A stretch of 64,000 nucleotides of DNA from an uncultured Ruminococcus sp. (lineage in GTDB: Bacteria; Bacillota; Clostridia; Oscillospirales; Ruminococcaceae), in the NCBI GenBank assembly GCA_949291125.1, contig CASEUJ010000018.1, positions 1 through 64,000 on the forward strand, read 5' to 3'. The notes beneath the pieces are model-generated. The model was given only the letters and a program-made list of their open reading frames with translations. It ran no database searches and was not told where the DNA came from. Positions 18,629 through 27,530 of this stretch are shown here, one piece after another. A program made the position numbers and the translations under genes. Position 1 is the stretch's first letter, and each line of letters starts with the position of its first letter.

Positions 18629-20026
18629 ATGCCAGTCGGAGAACCGTACATCCCGGAAAACATCACCGTGCACCTCGGCAGACCGGAATCCAATGCTGAA
18701 AACGTGACTGTTTCCTTTCCGGATTACATCAAGAACGTGGTATCGAGTGAGATTTATCCCACGTGGCCGGATAGCGCCATCCGCGCCAATATCTATGCGA
18801 TCGTAACCTTTGCACTCAATCGCATCTATACGGAATGGTATCGCGCACGGGGCTTTTCCTTCGACATTACAAGCTCCACGCAATTTGACCAAAAATTCAT
18901 CTATGGCAGAGAAATATTCGAAAACATCGGTCAGCTCGTCGATGAGCTGTTCAACTCATACATCCGGCGGCAGGGCAGTATTGAACCGCTGTTCAGTGCA
19001 TTCTGTAACGGCACAACATCTACCTGCGATGGCCTTTCCCAATGGGGTACAGTGTCGCTGGCACAACAGGGCATGACACCATATGAGATCCTACAGTATT
19101 ATTACGGCAAAGATATTGACATCGTCTCGAATGTCAGCGTCCAGACCAACACCCCATCCTTTCCCGGATTTGATCTGGAACTGGGCTATAGCGGTGATCC
19201 TGTCCGCACGATCCAGATCCAGTTGAACCGCATTTCACGCAACTATCCGGCGATCCCAAAGATCGGCGATGTTTCCGGTGACTTTGACTATCTGACGCAA
19301 GATGCCGTCATCGCGTTCCAGAATATCTTTGGGCTTCCCGTAACCGGCGTTGTCAACGAGGCAACGTGGTATCAGATCGCCTATATTTTCATCAGCGTCA
19401 AGCGCTTAGCGGAACTCAACTCCGAGGGTTTGACGTTGCAGGAAGTAGAACAGCAATTCAACGGCACACTCTCGATCGGCATGCAGGGGCAAGAGGTACG
19501 CATCATACAGTATTATCTTGCCGTCATCGGTGCCTATTATGCCGCCGTCCAGCCGGTAAGCATCACAGGATATTTTGGTGCACAAACGGAAATATCTGTA
19601 AAATCATTCCAACAAGTATTTGGTCTGCCACAGACTGGCGTCATCGATCAGGCAACATGGGTGGCCATGTATGACGCTTACCTTGGCATTGTCGAATCCG
19701 TACCCTTAGATACCACCGTCAACGATGTTGCGCTCTATCCTGGGGTGGTATTGCGGGAAGGCACGACAAGCGAATATGTGCGGCTGCTCCAGACCTATCT
19801 CTCCTACATCCACCAGACCTTTCCGGAAATCAATGACGTCAATGCCACGGGCTATTTCGGTCCGATCACACGTGCGGCAGTTGTGGCATTCCAGAAACAA
19901 TTCGGCTATCCGGAGACCGGCGTAGTGGGTGCTGCCACCTGGAACGCCATTGCAAGCCTCTATTCCGACTTAAAATACGGCTTTGACAAACAGCCCTATC
20001 AAGCACCGGGCTATACCATTACATGA
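18629..20026 (+). CDS. SpoIID/LytB-like domain protein with three peptidoglycan-binding domains
   Basis: 465 aa. The N-terminal part (about 1-170) resembles the SpoIID/LytB fold: IRANIYAIVTFALNRIYTEW, STQFDQKFIYGREI, and later CDGLSQWGTVSLAQQGMTPY followed by ILQYYYGKD. SpoIID is a lytic transglycosylase in spore engulfment. Three PG_binding_1 domains follow; each ends in a motif such as TGVVNEATW, TGVIDQATW or TGVVGAATW. No signal peptide is visible, which is odd for a wall-active protein. Second of three closely spaced genes, with a short PG-binding gene 19 bases downstream. Confidence 0.8.
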   Translation: MPVGEPYIPENITVHLGRPESNAENVTVSFPDYIKNVVSSEIYPTWPDSAIRANIYAIVTFALNRIYTEWYRARGFSFDITSSTQFDQKFIYGREIFENIGQLVDELFNSYIRRQGSIEPLFSAFCNGTTSTCDGLSQWGTVSLAQQGMTPYEILQYYYGKDIDIVSNVSVQTNTPSFPGFDLELGYSGDPVRTIQIQLNRISRNYPAIPKIGDVSGDFDYLTQDAVIAFQNIFGLPVTGVVNEATWYQIAYIFISVKRLAELNSEGLTLQEVEQQFNGTLSIGMQGQEVRIIQYYLAVIGAYYAAVQPVSITGYFGAQTEISVKSFQQVFGLPQTGVIDQATWVAMYDAYLGIVESVPLDTTVNDVALYPGVVLREGTTSEYVRLLQTYLSYIHQTFPEINDVNATGYFGPITRAAVVAFQKQFGYPETGVVGAATWNAIASLYSDLKYGFDKQPYQAPGYTIT

Positions 20027-20045
20027 TCTTAGGAGGCAGTGCACT

Positions 20046-20564
20046 ATGGCATATACAGAGCAGCAAAAACAAGATCACATCCGCGAACTACAAGGCTATT
20101 TACATAGTCTTTCCCACACCCAAAATCTGCCGCACGTTTCGGCAGACGGATTCTACGGCGTACAGACCGCAGATACCGTACGGGAATCCCAAAAACAAAA
20201 CCAGCTCAGACCCACAGGGGAAGTAAACTCTGCCACATGGAACGCCATTGCACAGGCACACCAGAAAGAACTCGGTGTGCCGACCTTTGCGGCAGTGGTG
20301 TTCCCCATAGGGGTGCAGTCGTATGCAATCGGTGCAAGCGGCACGGAGGTTTTTCTGATCCAAGCGCTGTTAATGGCAGTGCATACTATCTTCCGGTCAC
20401 TTCCAGCGGTGACGGTTCACGGCACATATGACGACAAAACCAGGCACGCCGTGGAACAATTTCAGGCATTTGCCGCGCTTCCCACATCCGGCATTGTCGA
20501 TCCCCAGACATGGAATCACCTGCTCGCAGCCTCGGAGACATCATACGTTCCAATAAATCGATAA
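20046..20564 (+). CDS. Small protein with two peptidoglycan-binding domains
   Basis: 172 aa, essentially two PG_binding_1 domains: GFYGVQTADTVRESQ with GEVNSATW, and GTYDDKTRHAVEQFQ with SGIVDPQTW. No signal peptide or catalytic domain. AGGAGG lies nine bases before the ATG. It is the last gene of the cluster and ends at the terminator 20576-20617. Probably a wall-binding accessory to the SpoIID-like protein. Confidence 0.85.
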   Translation: MAYTEQQKQDHIRELQGYLHSLSHTQNLPHVSADGFYGVQTADTVRESQKQNQLRPTGEVNSATWNAIAQAHQKELGVPTFAAVVFPIGVQSYAIGASGTEVFLIQALLMAVHTIFRSLPAVTVHGTYDDKTRHAVEQFQAFAALPTSGIVDPQTWNHLLAASETSYVPINR

Positions 20565-20575
20565 TTTTCTGTAAC

Positions 20576-20617
20576 AAAAAAGGCAGCTGCCGTATTCTAC
20601 GGTGCTGCCTTTTTCAT
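20576..20617. terminator. Bidirectional terminator between the PG-binding cluster and ilvE
   Basis: AAAAAGGCAGC pairs with GCTGCCTTTTT around 16 bases; T-runs on both strands; converging genes. Confidence 0.88.
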
Positions 20618-20682
20618 TTTTCAGCCCTTTGGACGCCCATCAAGAGAGTCTTTTATTCGCCCACTAACGGGAGGGTTCTTCC

Positions 20683-21753
20683 TTAGTCAATCGGTACGAT
20701 CCAACCGAATTCATCCGGGATTCTGCCCCACTGCATGCCAGTAAGGGTATCATAAATCATCTGCGAAACCGGGCCGATTTCATTGTTGTTGATGATCATC
20801 ACCTTGTCGTCCCATTTCAGGTGACCAACTGGCGAGATCACTGCCGCCGTGCCTGTGCCGAATACTTCGGTCAGCTTCCCTGCGTCATAGGCATCTGCCA
20901 CTTCCTGCATGGTGATGCGGCGCTCTTCCACTTCGATTCCCTTCTTACGGCAAAGTTCCAATGCCGACTTACGAGTAATACCCGACAGGATCGAGCCGGT
21001 TTCCAGCGACGGCGTTACCACCTTGCCATCGATCACAAAGCAGATATTCATCGCACCAACTTCTTCGACATACTTTTGTTCCACACCATCGAGCCAGAGA
21101 ACCTGCGAGTAGCCCAGTTTATCCGCATCGTCCTGACTATGCAGGGATGCGGCATAGTTACCGCCAGTCTTGGCGAAACCTGTACCACCGCGTACGGTGC
21201 GGACATACTTGTCCTCCACGTAGATATTGACCGGATCCAGACCCGATGCATAATATGGCCCGGATGGCGACAAAATGATCATAAACAGATAATGTGCGCC
21301 GGGATGTACACCGAGATAGGCATCGGTGGCAAAGATAAACGGACGGATATAGAGTGATGCACCCTCCTGATGCGGAACCCAGTCCTTTTCCACCTGAATA
21401 AGCTCCGTCAGGCACTGCATTCCCAGTTCCACCGGCAGCTGAGGAATCACCATACGCTCATTCGAACGGTTCAGGCGCTTGAAATTCTCTTCCGGGCGAA
21501 ACAGCTGAACGCCGCCGTCTGCACGGCGATATGCCTTCAGACCCTCAAATACGGTCTGGCCATAGTGGAGACACTGTGCCGCCGGGCTGATGGTGATATC
21601 GCCATAGGGGACGATCTCCGGATCGTGCCAGCCCTGCCCCTCATCGTAGGGCATCACCAGCATGTGATCGGTGAAGATGTGACCAAAGCCAAGCTTGCTT
21701 TCGTCCTGCGGCTTTTCCTTTGGTGTTGTTGTCAAATGCTTTTTGATTTCCAT
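20683..21753 (-). CDS. ilvE: Branched-chain amino acid aminotransferase
   Basis: PLP enzyme that transfers amino groups between glutamate and the keto acids of Leu, Ile and Val (356 aa, the longer class II form). The PLP lysine lies in [31 protein letters not shown] and [12 protein letters not shown] are typical BCAT motifs. The ATG at 21753 is preceded by AGAGGG. Transcribed alone; its leader holds a long hairpin (21781-21829), and an extended -10 promoter lies at 21840-21848. Confidence 0.95.
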   Translation of the reverse strand: MEIKKHLTTTPKEKPQDESKLGFGHIFTDHMLVMPYDEGQGWHDPEIVPYGDITISPAAQCLHYGQTVFEGLKAYRRADGGVQLFRPEENFKRLNRSNERMVIPQLPVELGMQCLTELIQVEKDWVPHQEGASLYIRPFIFATDAYLGVHPGAHYLFMIILSPSGPYYASGLDPVNIYVEDKYVRTVRGGTGFAKTGGNYAASLHSQDDADKLGYSQVLWLDGVEQKYVEEVGAMNICFVIDGKVVTPSLETGSILSGITRKSALELCRKKGIEVEERRITMQEVADAYDAGKLTEVFGTGTAAVISPVGHLKWDDKVMIINNNEIGPVSQMIYDTLTGMQWGRIPDEFGWIVPID

Positions 21754-21780
21754 ATCAAAACCCTCTTTTGGAATCTTTTT

Positions 21781-21829
21781 GCCGCAGATTTTTGTTGCGA
21801 TGCATGAATCAACAGTGCAAAAATGCGGC
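21781..21829. repeat. Leader hairpin of ilvE
   Basis: On the message, GCCGCA and TTTTTG pair with CAAAAA and TGCGGC across a 2-base bulge, about 30 bases before the start codon. No U-run follows, so it is not a terminator. Conserved T-box sequences are not seen. Confidence 0.6.
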
Positions 21830-21839
21830 TTTGGTTATT

Positions 21840-21848
21840 ATTATAGCA
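21840..21848 (-). promoter_or_regulatory. ilvE promoter, extended -10 type
   Basis: Minus strand TGC followed by TATAAT; no clear -35. Confidence 0.55.
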
Positions 21849-21960
21849 CACTTTTCGCAGAAATGGAATAGGATTTTGCAATTTTTTTGAGTTTTACACA
21901 GAATTTTTTTCATTTTCCTGCGAAAAAAAGCGGCACATGATCCGCGGCGGCAACCCAACG

Positions 21961-21998
21961 CAAAAAACGGCACCCAGTTTTCAGAAACCGATGCCGCC
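21961..21998 (-). terminator. Terminator after the VanY-type gene
   Basis: On the minus strand CGGCA and GTTT pair with AAAC and TGCCG with interior mismatches, followed by six T. Confidence 0.7.
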
Positions 21999-22025
21999 TT
22001 TGCGTATATGTGGTAGAAAATTGAG

Positions 22026-23108
22026 TTATTCAGATTCCGCTGCGCCCTCCCACGGTCCGGCATAGACAGAGTCGACGCCCAGATATTCTTCGAGGGTGAT
22101 CCCTAAATCATTGATCTCGGTAGCAAGCTCTCTGCCAAGATAGCGGATATGCCACGGCTCATACTGATAGCCGGTGATGTCCTCTTTCCCCTCCGGGAAG
22201 CGAATGATAAAGCCGTATTCCGCACAGTGCTGCGCAAGCCATTCGGATTCCGGCGTTTCACCAAAGCTGTCGTCAATGCTATTACAGTCGATGGTCAGAC
22301 CGGTCTGGTGTTCAGAATGTCCGGGGCGAGCAGAGAAGGTGTCTGCCATCTCCCAGCCATAGAGCTGGGAATAGTTGCCATAGATCGTCACCTGATATTC
22401 ATAGTCGCGGAAGTCCGAACCGATATAGAGATCAAGCCCTTCTTCTGCGGCAGCCGCCTGCATCACATGAAATGCATCAAGCACATAGTCCTCCAGTCCC
22501 GGGTTATAGTCTGCCGGAAGACCATAGGACTTATTCACGATCAAAATGCTATCCACATACGTACAGCCATCAATCACTTCCAAACGACGAACCGTCACCG
22601 GGACGCTGGCAGAAACGGAATCATCTCCCTTTGCGGAAACAGTAATTTCACATGTCCCCGCCTGTACGCCGGTGATCGTACCGGCTGAATCGACCATAGC
22701 AACAGAAGGATCACTGCTACTCCAGGAGAGGTCATTCGCACTCGCCTGTCCAGTTGTGGACATATTGACTGAAACCGAAGTAGTGCCGCCCTCTAATACC
22801 GCCACAAAGCTCTGCGCCATTTCCAACCCCACAATGGTGGAATCGGCTTGATCCACCGGTGTACCATCGGTCGATACAGGATCAGATTCCGCCGACAACG
22901 CCGTGGATTCCAGCGAAGTCGTGGCAGTCGCCGTTCCTTCCGCCGAAACGATATTCTGATTGGGCACGATACTCGTCGTCTGCCGGTCGGCAAAAAACAA
23001 CAACCGCACCGCAAACCCCAAAATGATAAACATGACATATAGTAAGATTAAGATCACTCCCGTTCGTGAAAAACGCTCCCAGAAGCCTTCTTTTGTCCGT
23101 CTTGCCAT
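22026..23108 (-). CDS. VanY-type D-alanyl-D-alanine carboxypeptidase with bacterial Ig-like domain
   Basis: A 360-aa membrane-anchored enzyme. An N-terminal cytoplasmic stretch MARRTKEGFWERF is followed by a transmembrane helix ILILLYVMFIILGFAVRLLF, a Ser/Thr-rich tether, an Ig-like BIG2 domain (about residues 90-175), and an M15B/VanY catalytic domain. Zinc and active-site motifs are SARPGHSEHQTGLTIDC and EPWHIRYLG. Such enzymes trim the terminal D-Ala of peptidoglycan stems. The ATG at 23108 has AAAGGA upstream. A close paralogue sits at 56700-57584. No vanA/vanH genes are near, so a wall-maturation role is more likely than glycopeptide resistance. Confidence 0.9.
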   Translation of the reverse strand: MARRTKEGFWERFSRTGVILILLYVMFIILGFAVRLLFFADRQTTSIVPNQNIVSAEGTATATTSLESTALSAESDPVSTDGTPVDQADSTIVGLEMAQSFVAVLEGGTTSVSVNMSTTGQASANDLSWSSSDPSVAMVDSAGTITGVQAGTCEITVSAKGDDSVSASVPVTVRRLEVIDGCTYVDSILIVNKSYGLPADYNPGLEDYVLDAFHVMQAAAAEEGLDLYIGSDFRDYEYQVTIYGNYSQLYGWEMADTFSARPGHSEHQTGLTIDCNSIDDSFGETPESEWLAQHCAEYGFIIRFPEGKEDITGYQYEPWHIRYLGRELATEINDLGITLEEYLGVDSVYAGPWEGAAESE

Positions 23109-23224
23109 TTTCCCAATCCTTTCTGCTTTCCCCGCATTCCGGCATGTTTCGCTCATTTTCTCCAAATTGTCATAATTTCACCCGGAATCGCGCCTAATTC
23201 TTACAAAGTGGTTACATCTCTTGT

Positions 23225-23253
23225 ATTATACCATACTTTTTTCGGTTTGTCAT
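23225..23253 (-). promoter_or_regulatory. Promoter of the VanY-type gene
   Basis: Minus strand ATGACA, a 17-base spacer ending in TGG, TATAAT. It shares the 361-base gap with the divergent GH74 promoter; nothing else is apparent there. Confidence 0.7.
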
Positions 23254-23378
23254 TTGGCATTTTCAACAAATGTAAAAGTCGACTTTTATGCATTATTATG
23301 CAATTCTTCCTTTGCTTGTCAAACACACATGGTGTCATTTATGAGATATCACAATTTCAAAGAAAATTGTGATTTTAT

Positions 23379-23407
23379 TCTTGCAATCTTGCACAAACCA
23401 TGCTATA
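23379..23407 (+). promoter_or_regulatory. Promoter of the GH74 gene
   Basis: TTGCAA, a 17-base spacer ending in TGC, TATAAT; the leader is about 55 bases. Confidence 0.8.
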
Positions 23408-23469
23408 ATAATATGTTGTAAGAACACGATTCAGAACTATACCGATCATTTCACAAGGAGGTTTTTTTC

Positions 23470-26322
23470 TTGAAACGAAAATACAGACTCATCTCCGTGC
23501 TGACGGCGGCAGCGCTGGCGTGTACCGGCACTGTGACCATCAGCACGTTATCACCGATGCAGGCAGATGCAGCCACGGAGTCCATTGAAAGTGCCATGGA
23601 CTGGGGCACCGTGCGAATCGGTGGCGGCGGCTTTGTTTCCGGCATCGTCACGGGACAAAGCGAAATGTATGCCCGCACCGACGTAGGAGGTGCATACCGC
23701 TATGACTATGACACAGAAGAGTGGGTACAGCTATTGGGCGATCTCAACGAGAGTCAGCGAGGCTATCTGAGCGTTGATGCGATGTGTATCGATCCCACTG
23801 ACGACCAGACCATCTATCTGCTGTGCGGCTGTGCCTATTTCAGCGACGCCAAGACGGCAATCTTCCGCTCTCATGACGGTGGTGAAACATTTGATATCAT
23901 CGATGTCACCGACCTGATTCAAGTACATGGCAACGGCTATGGCAGACAGTTCGGCGAAGCTATTGCTGTCGATCCAGATAACCCGGACATCATTTACTGC
24001 GGCGGCGATGTCACCGCGGGTTCTTCGGCGCTGATTATGAGCGAAGATGGCGGCGATACTTGGGTACCGGTCGAGGGCTATGACGACTTGGGGATGTATA
24101 CCAACACCATCAACTGGCCGACATGGACCAGCCATAGCGTCCGAGCCCTGACGGCAGATGAATACAACACCCAGAACGGCGTAGGCTCGATCGCCATTGA
24201 AAACGGCAAGGTCTATGTTGCAACATCTATCGCAGGCGTAACCAACGTCCACATGGCGGATATTGGCGCAGACAGCGCATTTGAACCGGTCAGCGACGCA
24301 CTGCCAGCCAACTATTACCCCTCTCGGATCAATGTGGACGCCGACGGCAACCTGTTGATCAGTTATGTGGCTGGTCTTGCTTTTGACGGCAGTGCCGGCG
24401 GCGCATATAAGTACAATACCTCCACCGGTGAGGTTACCAACATCTCTCCCACCAGCAATGGTTTTGGCGCAGTGTACAGCGATCCGGACGATGCCAACCG
24501 TCTGATCGCCACCACTTGTGGTCTATGGTATTCCCAACTCTGGTATGAAAACGCCTGGGAAGATGAAAATGTCTGCTGGGGCGACCGCTTCTTCAAATCC
24601 GAGGACGGCGGCGCGACATGGACAAGCATGACACCGGGCAACCAGATCGGCTGGGGTCAGCCCTTGGAGGCGGAATATCTCCAAAGCGGCGGCTTTGACT
24701 GGATCGAAAACAAGGCGATCCACTGGGCAGGGGCGATCGTACTCGATCCCCGGGACGACAACCGGCTCTTTGTCACCTCCGGCAATGGTGTTTTCGCCTG
24801 CGACAACACATGGGATACGACGCCAGCATTCTATTTCCACCCCAATGGCATTGAAGAAGTCGTGGCGCTCGATATGACCAGTGTCCCCGGCGGTGCGGCA
24901 TATTCGGCGATCGGCGACTATGACGGCTTTGCACATACCGATGTCAATGTGCCCGGCGAACAATACCAGCCGAATATGGGCTCGACCGGTGCGATCGCCT
25001 ATTGTCCGCAGAATCCGGACGTCATGATCCGTATCGCTGAAAATCAGAACGATACTGCACCAGGCTTTTACACCCTCGACGGCGGCGAAACCTGGACAAA
25101 GATGGCAAACACCCCTGGCGGCAAGACGGCAATTACCCAGCTTGTAGACGGCTCTTACCGATTCTTCAAAAGCAGCAGCGACAACAGCACCGCCGTGGTC
25201 TACTCCGACGACTATGGACAGACCTGGAGCGATGTGGGCGGCATTGCCACGGCATATGGCTCAAAACCCACCTATCTGCTGGTCGAGCCGGATCAGCCCA
25301 ACATCGTCTACGCGTATGTCACCTATTACAACTCCTCCTGGGGCTATTCCAAGCCTGCGGCAGAGTTCTCCGATGCACATTATACTCTTTATGTCAGCAC
25401 CGACTATGGCCAAACCTTTACTGGCACTGACGTTGCCATGTATGACCAGTGCGATAGTGCCGGCAGAATCGCTTATCTCAGCGAGGGCACGCTTGCACTC
25501 GCGGCAGGATGGTACGGCGCATATATCGCAAGCGACTATGGCAAGACCATCACCAAACTCGACAGCGTCTATTACTGCAAGACCATGGGCTATGGCGCGC
25601 CGGAACACAAGGGCGACCCGAATACCTTATATATGTATGGTCAGCCGACAGAATCCGACCCCGAGGGCATCTATCGCTCGACCGACAGCGGCGAGTCTTG
25701 GGTGCTCATCAACCAACACAATCTTTATGGCGGTACTGGTAACGGAAACTTCCTGGTCGGCGATATGAACGAATTCGGCACAGTCTATATGTCCACCGTC
25801 GGCTGCGGCATTGTCGTCGGCAAGCTCACGGATGCAGATGCACCATCGAAACCTGTAACGACCACCACAACCGCACTGATTACGACAACCGATGCGTCGA
25901 CTACGACAACAGAACAAGACACCACAGCAGGCACAACAAGCACGGATGACAGCGCAGAAACGACCACAGAAACAACAGTCGTATCCAAGCCTGATGACAC
26001 AACGACATCTCCCGCGGATACGACTACAACCGATATCGCAACGACCGAACCGGATACAACCTCAGCAACGGACAATACGACCTCATCCAGTGTACAAGAG
26101 CCTGACTTTAACTCGCTCTGCGGCGATGTTACCTTAGATATGACCATCAACATGTCTGACACGGTACTTCTGAATAAACGTGCCGTCAACCTTGTCGACC
26201 TGACGGAAGCGGGCGAAGCCAACGCCGACTGTAACAAGGATGGCGTTGTCGATGGTGAGGATGCCATGATCCTACTGCGCTTCTGCGTTCAGTTGATCGA
26301 TCATCTTCCATATACCGAATAA
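23470..26322 (+). CDS. GH74 xyloglucanase with C-terminal dockerin
   Basis: Secreted cellulosomal endo-acting xyloglucanase, 950 aa. The signal peptide (about 1-34) ends near QADA. The GH74 double beta-propeller spans about 40-785, with RIGGGGFVSGIV, RTDVGGAYRYD and repeated Asp-box-like SEDGGATW, STDYGQTF and STDSGESW turns. A Thr/Asp-rich linker (about 787-878) leads to a type I dockerin with two calcium-loop repeats, GDVTLDMTINMSDTVLLNKR and ADCNKDGVVDGEDAMILLRF. The start is TTG at 23470, eight bases after AAGGAGG; no ATG fits. The dockerin closely matches that of the GH9 enzyme, so both should bind the same cohesins. Confidence 0.95.
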   Translation: MKRKYRLISVLTAAALACTGTVTISTLSPMQADAATESIESAMDWGTVRIGGGGFVSGIVTGQSEMYARTDVGGAYRYDYDTEEWVQLLGDLNESQRGYLSVDAMCIDPTDDQTIYLLCGCAYFSDAKTAIFRSHDGGETFDIIDVTDLIQVHGNGYGRQFGEAIAVDPDNPDIIYCGGDVTAGSSALIMSEDGGDTWVPVEGYDDLGMYTNTINWPTWTSHSVRALTADEYNTQNGVGSIAIENGKVYVATSIAGVTNVHMADIGADSAFEPVSDALPANYYPSRINVDADGNLLISYVAGLAFDGSAGGAYKYNTSTGEVTNISPTSNGFGAVYSDPDDANRLIATTCGLWYSQLWYENAWEDENVCWGDRFFKSEDGGATWTSMTPGNQIGWGQPLEAEYLQSGGFDWIENKAIHWAGAIVLDPRDDNRLFVTSGNGVFACDNTWDTTPAFYFHPNGIEEVVALDMTSVPGGAAYSAIGDYDGFAHTDVNVPGEQYQPNMGSTGAIAYCPQNPDVMIRIAENQNDTAPGFYTLDGGETWTKMANTPGGKTAITQLVDGSYRFFKSSSDNSTAVVYSDDYGQTWSDVGGIATAYGSKPTYLLVEPDQPNIVYAYVTYYNSSWGYSKPAAEFSDAHYTLYVSTDYGQTFTGTDVAMYDQCDSAGRIAYLSEGTLALAAGWYGAYIASDYGKTITKLDSVYYCKTMGYGAPEHKGDPNTLYMYGQPTESDPEGIYRSTDSGESWVLINQHNLYGGTGNGNFLVGDMNEFGTVYMSTVGCGIVVGKLTDADAPSKPVTTTTTALITTTDASTTTTEQDTTAGTTSTDDSAETTTETTVVSKPDDTTTSPADTTTTDIATTEPDTTSATDNTTSSSVQEPDFNSLCGDVTLDMTINMSDTVLLNKRAVNLVDLTEAGEANADCNKDGVVDGEDAMILLRFCVQLIDHLPYTE

Positions 26323-26379
26323 AGGACGCTTAGAAGCTTTGTAACCGGAACACATCCAACACAATCGATCCAACTACAC

Positions 26380-26430
26380 AAAAATGGCTGCTGTACCGCC
26401 AGATGGCGATAATACAGCAGCCATTTTGTG
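26380..26430. terminator. Terminator after the GH74 gene
   Basis: AAAATGGCTGCTGTA and TACAGCAGCCATTTT form a 15-bp stem around about 17 bases. Also suited to the converging acyltransferase operon. Confidence 0.85.
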
Positions 26431-26492
26431 CGCCTTGCGCAAAATCGTTTTCAATCATCCGATCCATTTCATCCGGCGAAGTCCATCCGGGA

Positions 26493-27530
26493 TCAGAGCC
26501 AGCGCCGTAAAAATGGAATCCGATGTAATAGCCAGATCGTTACAAACGAACAGAGCATAACGCCAAGCGTCACAAGGACAACCATCGCCGTACCGCCATG
26601 GGCATACGGATCAAACCCGGCATAGACCATCACTGCCTTCAAAAACAGCATGTGCACCAGATAGATCCCGAACGAACAGCCATCGATCTGACGCAACACC
26701 ACATCGAGCCATTTCGGAAGCGACCGCGTTCCAGTTGCGGCAATGCCATAGATCCCGGTCGCCTGTAACACGATCAGCGGAAATGCATAGCTCGTAAGCT
26801 GTCCGGAGAGGCGTTCCCAGCCGCCACGTATACTCAGAACAGTAAGTAGCCCCATCAAAACCGTTGCCGTGATTGCCAGAATCGCATAGACCCAACGCGG
26901 CAATTCGACCAGTTTCCGGGCAATCGCATCACCCAGAAACAAATAGAGCGGATAAACACTATAGACGCAAATATAAAACGCCGTATCTCGCTCGACCATC
27001 GTCTCAAAAAACGGCACAAGCGACAGAAAGACAAGATACACCCCCATCAGATAACGTGCATCCGTCCGGCTGAGCGCCGCCGCGACCTTGCGGTAAAACG
27101 GTAAGAGCAGATAGAGCGCGATCATCAGGTAAAGATACCACATATGCGCCCAGCCGCCACCGAACACAACTTGTTTCAATCCATCAAGGAGCACTGACGG
27201 CGTCAACGGTGCGTTCCCGAACAAGCCATCCGACAACGCAAAGAGCAGCGAAAAGATCACCAACATCACCACCATACGCGGAATATACCGCCCGAACAAT
27301 CTTCGATACGTCACCTTGCGCGCCGGGTCAAGCATGAGCGTCCCGGTGACCATCACAAAGCACGGCACTGCCCAAAGCATCAGGTTGCGCACGGTCAGCG
27401 CGATCGTCTGGGATGCCGCATCTGGTGCATAGGCAAGCGCTGCATAAAACGTATGTAATACCACGATCGCAAAACACGCCACTGCACGCAAATGCGTCAG
27501 ATAGCCGATCGTTTTCTGCTGTGCCGCCAT
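26493..27530 (-). CDS. Acyltransferase 3 family membrane protein
   Basis: 345-aa polytopic membrane protein with about ten hydrophobic segments. It has the family start YLTHLRAVACFAIVVLHTF, with the conserved RxxA and His of OafA/OatA-type O-acyltransferases. These transfer acetyl or other acyl groups to wall or exported polysaccharides. The ATG at 27530 shares one base with the stop of the upstream lipoprotein gene, so translation is coupled. The operon is transglutaminase-like protein, lipoprotein, acyltransferase. The acceptor is unknown; a wall or surface glycan is inferred from the neighbours. Confidence 0.88.
   Translation of the reverse strand: MAAQQKTIGYLTHLRAVACFAIVVLHTFYAALAYAPDAASQTIALTVRNLMLWAVPCFVMVTGTLMLDPARKVTYRRLFGRYIPRMVVMLVIFSLLFALSDGLFGNAPLTPSVLLDGLKQVVFGGGWAHMWYLYLMIALYLLLPFYRKVAAALSRTDARYLMGVYLVFLSLVPFFETMVERDTAFYICVYSVYPLYLFLGDAIARKLVELPRWVYAILAITATVLMGLLTVLSIRGGWERLSGQLTSYAFPLIVLQATGIYGIAATGTRSLPKWLDVVLRQIDGCSFGIYLVHMLFLKAVMVYAGFDPYAHGGTAMVVLVTLGVMLCSFVTIWLLHRIPFLRRWL

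Noticed and set aside
21753-21848. T-box riboswitch before ilvE
   Set aside because: The leader is too short and lacks the conserved T-box antiterminator sequence.
22026-23108. Glycopeptide resistance gene (vanY of a van cluster)
   Set aside because: No vanR/S/H/A/X neighbours. Two chromosomal paralogues with Ig-like stalks point to general wall maturation.
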